Below, piece by piece: positions 30,713 to 38,791 of a stretch of DNA of 64,000 bases. The stretch lies in contig CP051228.1 in the NCBI GenBank assembly GCA_017792345.1, positions 4,060,148 through 4,124,147 on the forward strand, written 5' to 3'. Within the stretch, counting starts at the first letter, position 1. Every line of letters begins with the position of its first letter. Source of the stretch: Mesoflavibacter sp. (GTDB taxonomy: Bacteria; Pseudomonadota; Alphaproteobacteria; UBA8366; Aestuariispiraceae). The notes under the pieces were generated by a model. The model was not told where the DNA came from. It saw only the letters and a program-made list of their open reading frames with translations, and did not search any database. The translations under genes were made by a program, and so were the position numbers.

Positions 30713-30765
30713 GGCTATCCCTTCCCGCCGGAAAGGATAGCCAACTCAAACGGTTTCCGAAACCG
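30713..30765. promoter_or_regulatory. Two inverted repeats upstream of the MHYT kinase
   Basis: GGCTATCC at 30713-30720 pairs with GGATAGCC at 30735-30742, with further TTCC/GGAA pairing inside. A second dyad, CGGTTTCCGAAACCG, occupies 30751-30765. Both lie 60-115 bp before the kinase start. They could be operators, or leader hairpins if transcription starts upstream; I cannot tell which. Confidence 0.4.
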
Positions 30766-30798
30766 GCATCTGTCTTGGAAAAACAGTAAAGTTGCCGT

Positions 30799-30830
30799 GG
30801 AAAAGAAATGGGGCGGACAAGGTCCGCCCC
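30799..30830 (-). terminator. Rho-independent terminator after the osmC-like gene
   Basis: On the minus strand a 9-bp stem, GGGGCGGAC/GTCCGCCCC, with a 3-nt loop is followed by ATTTCTTTT. It lies 31 bp after the stop of the osmC-like gene and would end the metY-osmC transcript. Confidence 0.75.
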
Positions 30831-30860
30831 AGATACAAGCGACGATAGCATACGCGACGT

Positions 30861-31445
30861 TTAGCCCGCCAAACCTGCGAACAAGGGAGATTCTCCCGAA
30901 ATCTCATCACCATCCGGTTGCCGGTGGGTCCGAGCCGCGACGGGCGTGGCGTTGCGAATGATGTCGAGGACCGGGCAATGGGCATCGACGGTCCGCTTCA
31001 ACCGGTCCAATTCGGCCGCGGGGGCGTCACTGTCCAACTCGACCTGAATATCCAGACCGCGAAAGCCGGGGCGGGCGCCGGGATCGACCGCAAACATGCC
31101 GCGCAGATCGATATCGCCTTGAACCGTCGCCGAGACGCCGCGCAGCGGAATCCCGAGCTTGTCGGCATAGAGGCGATAGGTGATCTCCTGACAGGACGCA
31201 ATTGCCGCCAGGACCAGTTCGATCGGGTTCGGGCCGAGATCCTGGCCGCCCAGCGCCTTCGGCTCGTCAACCGTCAGCAGATAGTCGCGCGCTTCAACCT
31301 CGCTGTGCAGACCCGAGATCTGGCGGGACTGCACTTCGAAACGCGCGATGGCCTTGTTGGGATTGTCCTGGATATCGGCGGCGATCCGGTCGAACGTGCC
31401 TGCGAAACCGCCTTTTGTGGAGGTATCCTTGACTGCAATAGACAT
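30861..31445 (-). CDS. OsmC-family protein
   Basis: OsmC/Ohr-family proteins reduce organic or sulfur peroxides with a pair of cysteines. Here the two conserved cysteines are C85 in AAIASCQEITYR and C157 in VDAHCPVLD. The 194-residue protein has the usual GPNPIELVLAAIASC core, with an extra N-terminal stretch of about 45 residues. AAGG precedes the ATG. The gene begins 31 bp after metY on the same strand and a terminator follows it, so the two are very likely co-transcribed under the SAM-II leader. The substrate is unknown; a link to sulfur metabolism is inferred from context only. Confidence 0.88.
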   Translation of the reverse strand: MSIAVKDTSTKGGFAGTFDRIAADIQDNPNKAIARFEVQSRQISGLHSEVEARDYLLTVDEPKALGGQDLGPNPIELVLAAIASCQEITYRLYADKLGIPLRGVSATVQGDIDLRGMFAVDPGARPGFRGLDIQVELDSDAPAAELDRLKRTVDAHCPVLDIIRNATPVAARTHRQPDGDEISGESPLFAGLAG

Positions 31446-31476
31446 TGGATAAGCCCTTTCCTGAAGTCGGTTCGAT

Positions 31477-32793
31477 TTATGCGGCGGCCGGAACGGCTTT
31501 TGCCGCTACAGCAAGCGCTTGGGACAGGTCGGCCAGAATATCGTCGATATGTTCGATCCCCACGGACAGGCGGACATAGCTGTCCGTGACGCCGGTGCGA
31601 TGTTGTTCTTCGACGCTCAACTGCGAATGCGTGGTCGTGGCCGGGTGGATGGCCAGGGACCGCGCATCCCCGATATTGGCGACGTGATAGAACAGGCGCA
31701 GCGCGTCGATGAACGCGGCGCCGGCCGCCTTGCCGCCTTTGATGTGGAAACCGACCAATCCGCCATGGCCGTTTTTCAGGGCCGCCGCCGCCCGGTCGCG
31801 TGCCGTGCCTTCTTGCAGGCCTGGATAGATCACCCCGTCTACCTGAGCATGTTTGGACAGGAATTCCGCGACGGCGGCTGCATTGCGCGAATGTTCGCGA
31901 ATGCGCAGCGGAAGCGTTTCCAAGCCCTGGATGATCTGGAAGGCGTTGAAGGGGGACAGCGCCGCGCCAAGATCGCGCAGCAGGGTTACGCGCGCCTTGA
32001 TGATATAGGCGATCGGCCCCAGCGGTTTGACGGCCTCGGTCCATACGGCACCGTGATAGGACGGATCAGGCTGGTTCAGATAGGGCTGGCGGTCCTTGAA
32101 ATCCTCCCAGGGGAAGTTGCCGCCGTCGACGATCAAACCACCGATCGAGGTCCCGTGGCCGCCGATGTATTTCGTCGTGGAGTACACGACGACGGCCGCA
32201 CCCAGATCCAACGGGCGGCAGAGAACCGGCGCGGCGGTGTTGTCGACGATCAGGGGAATGCCCAGTTCGCGGCCGATCGCGGCGACTTCCGCAATCGGGA
32301 AGACTTCCAGTTTCGGGTTCGGCAGCGTTTCCGCGTAATAGGCGCGGGTGCGCTCGTCGGTCGCCTTGCGGAAGGCTTTCGGATCCGCCGGATCGACGAA
32401 ACGGACCTCGATACCCTGGTCCTTGAACGTGTTCGCGAACAGGTTCCAGGTGCCGCCGTACAGGTTCGTGGAACTCACAATGTTATCGCCGGCATGGGCG
32501 ATGTTCTGGACCGCGAAGGCGCTTGCCGCCTGGCCCGACGCGACGCCCAGGGCCGCGACGCCGCCTTCCAGGGCCGCGACACGCTTTTCCAGGACGTCGA
32601 CGGTCGGATTCATGATCCGGGTATAGATGTTGCCCAATTCCTGCAGCGAGAACAGCTTCTGGGCATGTTCCGCACTGTCGAACTGATAGGACGTCGTCTG
32701 ATAGATCGGCACGGCGACCGCATTGGTCGCCGGGTCCGCGCGATAGCCCGCATGGAGGGCCAGGGTCTCGGGATTGTTCGTTTCGTTCGCCAT
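31477..32793 (-). CDS. metY: O-acetylhomoserine sulfhydrylase (aminocarboxypropyltransferase)
   Basis: This PLP enzyme makes homocysteine from O-acetylhomoserine and sulfide, the direct-sulfhydrylation route to methionine. The 438 residues match the MetY branch of the Cys/Met metabolism PLP family. The PLP lysine is K208 in YSTTKYIGGHG, the pyridine-binding Asp is in LIVDNTAAP, and the phosphate-binding segment is ASGQAASAFA. GGAGA precedes the ATG by 8 nt. The gene is preceded by two SAM-II-like aptamers, so high SAM should lower its expression. Methionine gamma-lyase or cystathionine gamma-synthase are less likely because of length and the riboswitch context. Confidence 0.93.
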   Translation of the reverse strand: MANETNNPETLALHAGYRADPATNAVAVPIYQTTSYQFDSAEHAQKLFSLQELGNIYTRIMNPTVDVLEKRVAALEGGVAALGVASGQAASAFAVQNIAHAGDNIVSSTNLYGGTWNLFANTFKDQGIEVRFVDPADPKAFRKATDERTRAYYAETLPNPKLEVFPIAEVAAIGRELGIPLIVDNTAAPVLCRPLDLGAAVVVYSTTKYIGGHGTSIGGLIVDGGNFPWEDFKDRQPYLNQPDPSYHGAVWTEAVKPLGPIAYIIKARVTLLRDLGAALSPFNAFQIIQGLETLPLRIREHSRNAAAVAEFLSKHAQVDGVIYPGLQEGTARDRAAAALKNGHGGLVGFHIKGGKAAGAAFIDALRLFYHVANIGDARSLAIHPATTTHSQLSVEEQHRTGVTDSYVRLSVGIEHIDDILADLSQALAVAAKAVPAAA

Positions 32794-32825
32794 CGTCGCT
32801 TTCTCCGTTGTTTGTCCGGGGCGCG

Positions 32826-32852
32826 CCCGGAACCCTGTTGGCGGGTTCCGGG
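32826..32852 (-). other. Strong leader hairpin between the second aptamer and metY
   Basis: A perfect 10-bp stem, CCCGGAACCC/GGGTTCCGGG, with a 7-nt loop lies between the proximal SAM-II element and the metY ribosome site. No T-run follows, so it is not a classical intrinsic terminator. It may be part of the expression platform or a Rho-related or stabilising structure. Confidence 0.6.
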
Positions 32853-32923
32853 GGCTCCGGAGGGTCTCCAGCGAGGATCCGCGCCTCGACCGAACGTCCC
32901 GAATGAAAGGGCGCCGGCTGGCG

Positions 32924-32975
32924 TCGCTTTAGCAGTTGATGACGCGGTGCAAGCTGATCCTCAAATCACCGCGGG
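32924..32975 (-). ncRNA. SAM-II riboswitch, proximal copy
   Basis: Read on the minus strand, CGCGGTG pairs with CACCGCG over 7 bp (32973-32967 with 32949-32943). The loop carries the SAM-II core GATTTGAG and GCTTGCA, and downstream comes AACTGCTAAAGC. These are the conserved elements of the SAM-II (metA-type) pseudoknot found mainly in Alphaproteobacteria before methionine genes. It ends about 130 nt before the metY ATG. Confidence 0.85.
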
Positions 32976-33098
32976 CGCGCCTTGGGCCGAATGGAAGCCG
33001 TCGGCGTGCCAGGGCGCCGACCTGAATTGGGAGAAGCTTGCGGAGGATACAAATCCGGCCCCTGAGGGCGGGCGACGGGCGATGTTCCGGAAAGTCCG

Positions 33099-33133
33099 AA
33101 AAACAAAAACCGCCGCAGCGTTTGCCGGGCGGT
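33099..33133 (-). terminator. Intrinsic terminator (attenuator) behind the distal SAM-II aptamer
   Basis: The minus strand reads ACCGCC, an inner GGC/GCT pairing, GGCGGT and then TTTTTGTTTTT. It begins 10 nt after the distal aptamer. An alternative hairpin can form between GCGGGTC at the aptamer's 3' end (33148-33142) and GACCGC (33134-33129). That hairpin would block the terminator's 5' arm. SAM binding would then favour termination. The terminator is clear; the switching scheme is inferred. Confidence 0.75.
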
Positions 33134-33143
33134 CTGATGCCGA

Positions 33144-33199
33144 CCCGCTTTAGCTGCATTTGTAAAGCGCCCGCAAGCTGAGCTTCAAATCGGCGCTGA
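33144..33199 (-). ncRNA. SAM-II riboswitch, distal copy
   Basis: On the minus strand AGCGCC (33197-33192) pairs with GGCGCT (33171-33166). Between and after them are GATTTGAAG, CAGCTTGC, TTACAAATGCAGCTAAAG and GCGGG, which match the SAM-II consensus closely. AGC and TGC of the loop can pair with GCT and GCA downstream, giving the expected pseudoknot. It lies about 170 nt upstream of the proximal copy and immediately downstream of a promoter-like sequence. Confidence 0.85.
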
Positions 33200-33204
33200 C
33201 GGAT

Positions 33205-33233
33205 TGGTACTTCGTGACACAGGCGATGGTCAA
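33205..33233 (-). promoter_or_regulatory. Sigma70-like promoter for the SAM-II/metY leader
   Basis: The minus strand has TTGACC (33233-33228), an 18-nt spacer and TACCAA (33210-33205). Transcription would begin near 33198, exactly at the first base pairs of the distal SAM-II aptamer. The position supports the call; the -10 is imperfect. Confidence 0.55.
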
Positions 33234-33375
33234 GAGGAAATTTTCGAACACTGTCCGTCACGACCCGCGTGCCGAATTGGAACAGTTGCTTATCCGTCGC
33301 GAGCGCGGCTTGGGGGTGGCACTGGCGGAGGTCCGACCCTAGGGTTCTTCAGACCTGAATTTGGAGGACACCGTC

Positions 33376-35730
33376 ATGGATCAAACCGCCGCCGACATGC
33401 CCGCTTCTGAGGAGACCATCGAAATCCTCGAGGCGATGGAAGCCAAGATCCGGTGGCTGGCATCATGGACGATCCATAACGCCAATCACCTGCGCGAGAG
33501 CCGCGACGGCTTGAAGGTAGGCGGGCATCAGGCGTCCTGCGCCTCGGTATCGGCAATCATGACGGCGCTCTATCTGCATGTCCTTCAGCCGGAGGACCGC
33601 GTCGCGGTAAAGCCCCATGCCAGCCCGGTTTTTCATGCAATTCAATATCTTCTGGGCAATCAATCGCTGGAGAAGTTAAAGGCGTTCCGGGCTTTCGGCG
33701 GCGCGCAGTCCTATCCGTCCCGGACCAAGGATAACGATACCGTGGACTTTTCGACCGGATCGGTCGGGCTGGGCGCAGCGGTTACCAATTTCGCCGCCCT
33801 GACGCAGGATTATCTGCGGATGAAAGACATGATCCCGACGGATCGGCCGCCCGGTCGCATGATCGCTCTGGTCGGCGACGCGGAGCTGGACGAGGGCAAT
33901 GTCTATGAGGCGCTGATGGATACGTGGAAGCACGATATCCGGAATGTGTGGTGGGTCATCGATTATAACCGTCAAAGCCTCGACGGGGTCGTCAACGAAC
34001 AATTGTTCCGCATCATCGGCCGGTTCTTCCGCGCGGTCGGTTGGAACGTGATCACGTTGAAATACGGATCCAAGCAGATGGCGGCCTTCCAGAAGCCGGG
34101 CGGCACCGCCCTGCGCCGTTGGATCAGCGATTGCCCCAACGACGTCTATTCCGCGCTGGCGTTCCAGGGCGGCCCGGCCTGGCGCAAGCAGATCATGGCC
34201 GACCAGCCACATGATCAGGACCTGCATGCCTTGATCGGCAGCTATGACGATGCCGGCCTGCATGAATTGATGTGCAATTTGGGCGGCCACGACATCCCGG
34301 CGCTGCTGCACATGTTCTCGACGGTGCCCGACGACCGCCCGACCTGCTTCATTGCCTATACGATCAAGGGGTGGGGCCTTCCCTTGATGGGACACAAGGA
34401 CAACCACGCCGGGTTGATGACACCGCAACAGATGGCCGGTTATCAGAAATCGGTTGGTGTCCCGGAAGGGGCGGAATGGGAGCCGCTGGCCGGGATGACG
34501 GTGCCGGAAGACCGGGTGCGGGCCTTTCTGTCGCGCGTTCCTGTGAAGCGGACCCGGCTGCAGGAAGTGGCGAAGGTCCCGGTGCCGGCGGCCCTGACCT
34601 ACAAGCGCACGGCCACATCGTCGACACAGGAAGTGTTCGGCAAGCTTCTGCTGGAAATTGCCAGGGCAGGGGGGCCGCTGGCGGATCGGATTGTCACCAC
34701 CTCGCCGGACGTGTCCGTTTCGACCAATCTCGGTCCCTGGATCAATCAGCGGGGTCTGTTCGCGCGTGAGGACCGGGCCGATGAGTTCAGGGAGCGCAAT
34801 GTGCCCTCGGCACAGAAATGGGTGCGCTCGCCCCGGGGCCAGCATATCGAACTGGGCATCGCGGAGAACGACCTGTTCCTTAACCTCGCGGCGCTCGGCC
34901 TGACGGAAAGCCTGTTCGGCGCGCGGCTTTTGCCGATCGGCACCCTGTATGACCCATTCATCGCGCGGGGCTTGGATGCCCTGAACTATGCCTGCTATCA
35001 GGACAGCCGTTTCATTCTGGTCGCGACGCCGTCGGGAGTGACCCTGGCGCCGGAAGGCGGGGCGCATCAATCGATCTCGACCCCCATGATCGGAATGGGA
35101 CAGCCGGGCCTGACATCCTATGAACCGGCCTATGGCGACGAACTGGCGGTCATTCTGCGCTACGCGTTCGACCATCTTCAGGACGAAACCGATGGCGGAT
35201 CGGTCTATCTGCGCCTGTCGACGCGGCCGATTTCCCAGCCGGAGCGCACGGTCGGCGATGACTTGAGCGACCAGATCATTCGTGGCGGTTACTGGGTCGT
35301 GCCGCCGGAGAAAGGCGCGAAACTGGCTGTCGTCTATATGGGCGCGGTTGCGCCCCAGGCCCTGGAGGCCTTCGAATCCCTGCGCCGGGACCATCCCGGT
35401 GCCGGGTTGATGGCGATTACGTCGGCCGACCGGTTGTACCGCGACTGGCAGCGAATCGAACGGGCCCGTCTGGAAGGGACGGATGGCGGCGCCATGGCGC
35501 ATGTCGAGGACCTGTTCGAACCCTTGGCGGACGACGCCCGGTTCACGACGGTGATCGACGGGCATCCGGTCGCCGTCGCCTGGCTTGGTGCGGTACGCGG
35601 CCATTCCGTTGCGCCGCTTGGGGTGGAAACATTCGGTCAGACAGGTGACCTGATCGACATCTATGCCCATTACGGAATCGATGCGGATCATATCCGGCGC
35701 GCGGCCGCTCGAAAGCCGAATGGCCGTTGA
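33376..35730 (+). CDS. Pyruvate dehydrogenase E1 (AceE)/transketolase-like TPP enzyme
   Basis: The 784-residue protein joins both halves of a thiamine-diphosphate enzyme in one chain, as in homodimeric AceE and transketolase. The TPP/Mg motif is GDAELDEGN (167-175) followed by DYNRQ (196-200). KVGGHQASCAS and SVGLGAA match the AceE N-terminal core, and HIELGIAENDLF carries the catalytic Glu of the second domain. It is about 100 residues shorter than typical AceE, and no E2 or E3 gene is nearby. It could act on pyruvate or another 2-oxo acid, or as a transketolase; the substrate is undecided. I chose the ATG with GGAGG 8 nt upstream over a TTG at 33361. Confidence 0.82.
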   Translation: MDQTAADMPASEETIEILEAMEAKIRWLASWTIHNANHLRESRDGLKVGGHQASCASVSAIMTALYLHVLQPEDRVAVKPHASPVFHAIQYLLGNQSLEKLKAFRAFGGAQSYPSRTKDNDTVDFSTGSVGLGAAVTNFAALTQDYLRMKDMIPTDRPPGRMIALVGDAELDEGNVYEALMDTWKHDIRNVWWVIDYNRQSLDGVVNEQLFRIIGRFFRAVGWNVITLKYGSKQMAAFQKPGGTALRRWISDCPNDVYSALAFQGGPAWRKQIMADQPHDQDLHALIGSYDDAGLHELMCNLGGHDIPALLHMFSTVPDDRPTCFIAYTIKGWGLPLMGHKDNHAGLMTPQQMAGYQKSVGVPEGAEWEPLAGMTVPEDRVRAFLSRVPVKRTRLQEVAKVPVPAALTYKRTATSSTQEVFGKLLLEIARAGGPLADRIVTTSPDVSVSTNLGPWINQRGLFAREDRADEFRERNVPSAQKWVRSPRGQHIELGIAENDLFLNLAALGLTESLFGARLLPIGTLYDPFIARGLDALNYACYQDSRFILVATPSGVTLAPEGGAHQSISTPMIGMGQPGLTSYEPAYGDELAVILRYAFDHLQDETDGGSVYLRLSTRPISQPERTVGDDLSDQIIRGGYWVVPPEKGAKLAVVYMGAVAPQALEAFESLRRDHPGAGLMAITSADRLYRDWQRIERARLEGTDGGAMAHVEDLFEPLADDARFTTVIDGHPVAVAWLGAVRGHSVAPLGVETFGQTGDLIDIYAHYGIDADHIRRAAARKPNGR

Positions 35731-35773
35731 GCGACCGCGATAGCGGTTCCGGGAACGGCAGAAGCCAATAGAA

Positions 35774-35802
35774 AAGGGGGCGCCGGTCGGCTGCCCCCTT
35801 TG
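35774..35802 (+). terminator. Terminator-like hairpin after the E1-like gene
   Basis: AAAGGGGGC (35774-35782) pairs with GCCCCCTTT (35794-35802) around an 11-nt loop, 43 bp after the stop codon. The T-tract is only three bases. Confidence 0.6.
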
Positions 35803-36134
35803 ATGATCCCCTTGCGCGATCAGTTTGGATGCGTCCGAGCTGCCGGTACCGCATCCAAGCCCTCCCTAAACTTGGGCCCCGTCGACTGTTTTTCGCGGTT
35901 CTTCCCCCGCATGCCGTCCGGATCGGACCTGTCCGCCCCGCTTCTCGTCGTCATTCCCGATTTAGGTCCCTCGGTATTGGGTCCCTGGACGGGTTGTAAT
36001 GACTGCGTTCGCGGTGCGCGGTCTCCGTGTGTATTTGTGAGTGTAGGGAAATACCGTTCGCAGGTCACGGCAAAAATGAAAAATATGACACTCGGACGCT
36101 TGGAAACTGCAAACCTTCCGATTAAACACGATGA
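35803..36134 (+). other. Intergenic leader of the BMP-type ABC operon
   Basis: I see no convincing gene in this stretch. It holds a 9-bp inverted repeat, TTGGATGCG/CGCATCCAA (35825-35833 and 35850-35858). A second dyad, GTATTT-N12-AAATAC, is at 36031-36054. An A-rich stretch lies just before the ABC gene. The operon promoter should be here, but I cannot place it confidently and no known purine riboswitch is visible. Confidence 0.4.
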
Positions 36135-37715
36135 ATGCAGTCCGACGCTTCTTCGACTCCTCCCGCACCCCCTTCCGCGATCCGCGGCGCGCAGGCGACG
36201 CCGCGCCTGCGATTGCGCGACGTCACGAAGCATTTTCCGGGCTGCCTTGCCAATGACCGCGTGTCCCTGGATTTGCAGCCGGGCGAGATCCACGCATTGC
36301 TGGGCGAGAACGGGGCGGGCAAATCGACCCTGGTCAAGATTCTCTATGGCGTCCAATCGGCGGATTCCGGGACCATTGAATGGGAAGGCCGCCCGGTCGA
36401 CATCCCTAATCCCGGTACGGCGCGGGCGCTCGGCATCGGAATGGTCTTCCAGCATTTCTCGCTGTTCGAGACGCTGAGTGTGGCGGACAACGTCGCATTG
36501 GCGCTCGGTTCGGGGACAGGACGCGACGCGTCGCTGATCCAGGAAATCTCGCGTCTCAGCGAAGAATACGGCCTGGCCCTCGATCCAGGGCGAATCGTCC
36601 ATGAATTGTCGGTCGGCGAGCGTCAGCGTGTCGAGATCGTCCGCTGTCTGATGCAGAATCCCAGTCTGATCGTCATGGACGAACCGACATCGGTGCTGAC
36701 GCCGCATGAGGTGACGCGCCTGTTTTCCGTCCTGCGGCGGCTGCGCGATGAAGGCCGCACCATTCTCTATATTTCCCATAAGCTCCAGGAAATCCGGGAT
36801 TTGTGCGACCGCGCCACCATTCTGCGCGGCGGCAAGGTTGTGGCCAGTTGCGATCCGCGGGTTGAGACGCCCAAATCCCTGGCGGCCCTGATGATCGGCC
36901 GGTCCTTCGACGGACCCAAATCGGACAAGCCGGTGTCGACCGGGGCAGGCGTCCCGCTGTTGGAGGTTCACGGCCTGAGCCAGGAGGCGGCATCGCCCTT
37001 CGGCACCAGCCTGAAGAATGTGTCCCTGCATGTGCGGGCCGGGGAGGTCCTAGGAATCGCAGGGGTCGCGGGCAATGGTCAGAACACCTTATTGGCCGCG
37101 CTGAGCGGCGAATCGGTCTCGCCGCGCGACGACTGGATCAAGTTCGAGGGCAAGTCGATAGGCCGGGTCGGCGCGCGCGGACGGCGCGATATGGGCATCA
37201 CCTTCGTGCCGGAGGAGCGGCTTGGTCATGGCTCCGTCCCGGACCTGTCGCTCGACGAGAACGCGCTGCTGAGCGGCTGGCGGCGATGGGGCCTGGTGCG
37301 CCGCGGCCTGATCTCGCGCGGCAAGGCCCGCGAAAAGGCGGAAACGGTGATCGAGGCCTTTAACGTCGTCAGCGCCGGCAGTTCCGCCGCTGCGCGCAGC
37401 CTGTCCGGCGGCAACCTGCAGAAGTTCATCATCGGCCGCGAGATATTGCAGGAGCCGAAACTGTTGATCGCCGCCCAGCCGACCTGGGGCGTCGACGCCG
37501 GATCCGCAGCCGCGATTCAGACGGCCTTGATGGAACTGGCACGGTCCGGCGCCGGAGTCATCGTGGTCAGTCAGGATCTGGACGAATTGTTCATGATTTC
37601 AGACCGGGTCGCGGTCATTTTCGACGGCCATCTGTCCGAAAGCCGACCGACCCATGCGACCACCGCCGAAGAGGTCGGGCTGCTGATGGGCGGATTGTTT
37701 GAGGCCGCGTCATGA
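36135..37715 (+). CDS. ABC transporter ATPase, BMP/nucleoside type (two nucleotide-binding domains)
   Basis: The 526-residue protein has two ATPase domains in tandem, as in the YufO/NupO and RbsA/MglA group. The first has Walker A GENGAGKST (57-65), signature LSVGERQRVEI and Walker B LIVMDEPTS. The second has the degenerate Walker A GVAGNGQNT and signature LSGGNLQKFIIGRE, which is normal for this family. It powers import through the two permeases that follow. The stop overlaps the next start by 4 bp (ATGA). The ribosome site before the ATG is weak, and another ATG four bases upstream is in a different frame. Confidence 0.92.
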   Translation: MQSDASSTPPAPPSAIRGAQATPRLRLRDVTKHFPGCLANDRVSLDLQPGEIHALLGENGAGKSTLVKILYGVQSADSGTIEWEGRPVDIPNPGTARALGIGMVFQHFSLFETLSVADNVALALGSGTGRDASLIQEISRLSEEYGLALDPGRIVHELSVGERQRVEIVRCLMQNPSLIVMDEPTSVLTPHEVTRLFSVLRRLRDEGRTILYISHKLQEIRDLCDRATILRGGKVVASCDPRVETPKSLAALMIGRSFDGPKSDKPVSTGAGVPLLEVHGLSQEAASPFGTSLKNVSLHVRAGEVLGIAGVAGNGQNTLLAALSGESVSPRDDWIKFEGKSIGRVGARGRRDMGITFVPEERLGHGSVPDLSLDENALLSGWRRWGLVRRGLISRGKAREKAETVIEAFNVVSAGSSAAARSLSGGNLQKFIIGREILQEPKLLIAAQPTWGVDAGSAAAIQTALMELARSGAGVIVVSQDLDELFMISDRVAVIFDGHLSESRPTHATTAEEVGLLMGGLFEAAS

Positions 37716-38788
37716 TCACATTGGATCGCCGCCCTGAAACGTCTCATATCTGGCTTTATGCGACGCCGTTGCTGGCCGTCTTCCTGACGGTCCTGTGCGG
37801 GGCCATCCTTTTCGCATTTCTGGGTTTCGATCCGGCGGACGCGCTGCATGCCTATTTCATCCTGCCGCTGGCGGATCAGTACGGTCTGGGCGAATTGACG
37901 GTCAAGGCGACGCCCCTGGCCATGATTGCGGTCGGCCTTGCCTTGGGGTTCCGGGCCAATGTCTGGAATATCGGGGCGGAAGGGCAATTGACCCTCGGTG
38001 CGATTTTCGGCGGTGGACTGGCCTTGGCGTTCTATGGCCAGGAAGGGCCGCTGCTGCTGCCGGCGATGCTGATCGGCGGGATGGTCGGCGGCGCGCTTTG
38101 GGCCGCGATCCCGGCATTTCTGCGGACCCGGTTCAACGCGAATGAGATTCTGGTCAGTCTGATGCTGACCTATGTGGCCGGGCTGTTGCTCAGCTATCTG
38201 GTGACCGGGCCGTGGAAGGATCCGATGGGGTTCGGCTTCCCTCAAACTCGGCTTTTCGGGGAAGGGGCCATTCTTCCGATCCTGTTGGACGGAACCCGCA
38301 TGCATATCGGATTCCCGCTGGCCCTGGTCGCCGTCGCCGCCGCCTGGTTCATCGTTTCGCGCAGTCTTTTCGGATTTCAGATCAAGGTGGTGGGGCTGAC
38401 GCCGCCGGCCGCGGGGTATGCCGGGTTCAGCGGTCGCCGGATCATCTGGGCGACCCTGATGATCGGCGGGGCACTTGCCGGCCTGGCCGGTGCCATCGAG
38501 GTGTCCGGGCCTATCGGGCAACTGACGCCGTCGATCTCGCCGGGCTATGGGTTCACCGCGATCATCGTAGCCTTCCTGGGACGACTGCACCCCGTGGGCA
38601 TTCTGTTGGCGGCGCTGTTGATGGCGCTCAGTTACATCGGGGGCGAGACGGCGCAGATCGAATTGGGGCTGCCCGTCGCGGTGACCGGGGTCTTTCAAGG
38701 GATGCTGCTGTTCTTCCTTCTGGCGAGCGATGTCCTGGTGCATTTCCGGGTGCGGTTCCGGCTGCGCGGCGCGGGGAGGGCGGCTTAA
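37712..38788 (+). CDS. ABC transporter permease, BMP/nucleoside type (YufP-like)
   Basis: This 358-residue inner-membrane protein has about ten hydrophobic segments and the branched-chain/ribose-type permease motif NVWNIGAEGQLTLGAI near residue 85. GFSGRRIIWATLMIGGALAGLAGAIEV is in the second half, shown here only as a region of the BPD_transp_2 fold. It pairs with the next permease to form the membrane channel of the importer. Translation is probably coupled to the ATPase gene through the ATGA overlap. Confidence 0.9.
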   Translation: MITLDRRPETSHIWLYATPLLAVFLTVLCGAILFAFLGFDPADALHAYFILPLADQYGLGELTVKATPLAMIAVGLALGFRANVWNIGAEGQLTLGAIFGGGLALAFYGQEGPLLLPAMLIGGMVGGALWAAIPAFLRTRFNANEILVSLMLTYVAGLLLSYLVTGPWKDPMGFGFPQTRLFGEGAILPILLDGTRMHIGFPLALVAVAAAWFIVSRSLFGFQIKVVGLTPPAAGYAGFSGRRIIWATLMIGGALAGLAGAIEVSGPIGQLTPSISPGYGFTAIIVAFLGRLHPVGILLAALLMALSYIGGETAQIELGLPVAVTGVFQGMLLFFLLASDVLVHFRVRFRLRGAGRAA

Positions 38789-38791
38789 ACC

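Noticed and set aside
31519-33153. 544-codon plus-strand frame
   Set aside because: It is the antisense shadow of metY and its leader.
32929-33261. 110-codon minus-strand frame upstream of metY
   Set aside because: It covers both SAM-II aptamers and the attenuator and has no protein-like pattern, so the RNA explanation is better.
33676-35691. 671-codon minus-strand frame
   Set aside because: It lies opposite the clear TPP-enzyme gene and has no recognisable domain.
35803-36134. Purine riboswitch before the nucleoside-type ABC operon
   Set aside because: I looked for purine and related aptamer cores and found none; only simple dyads are present.
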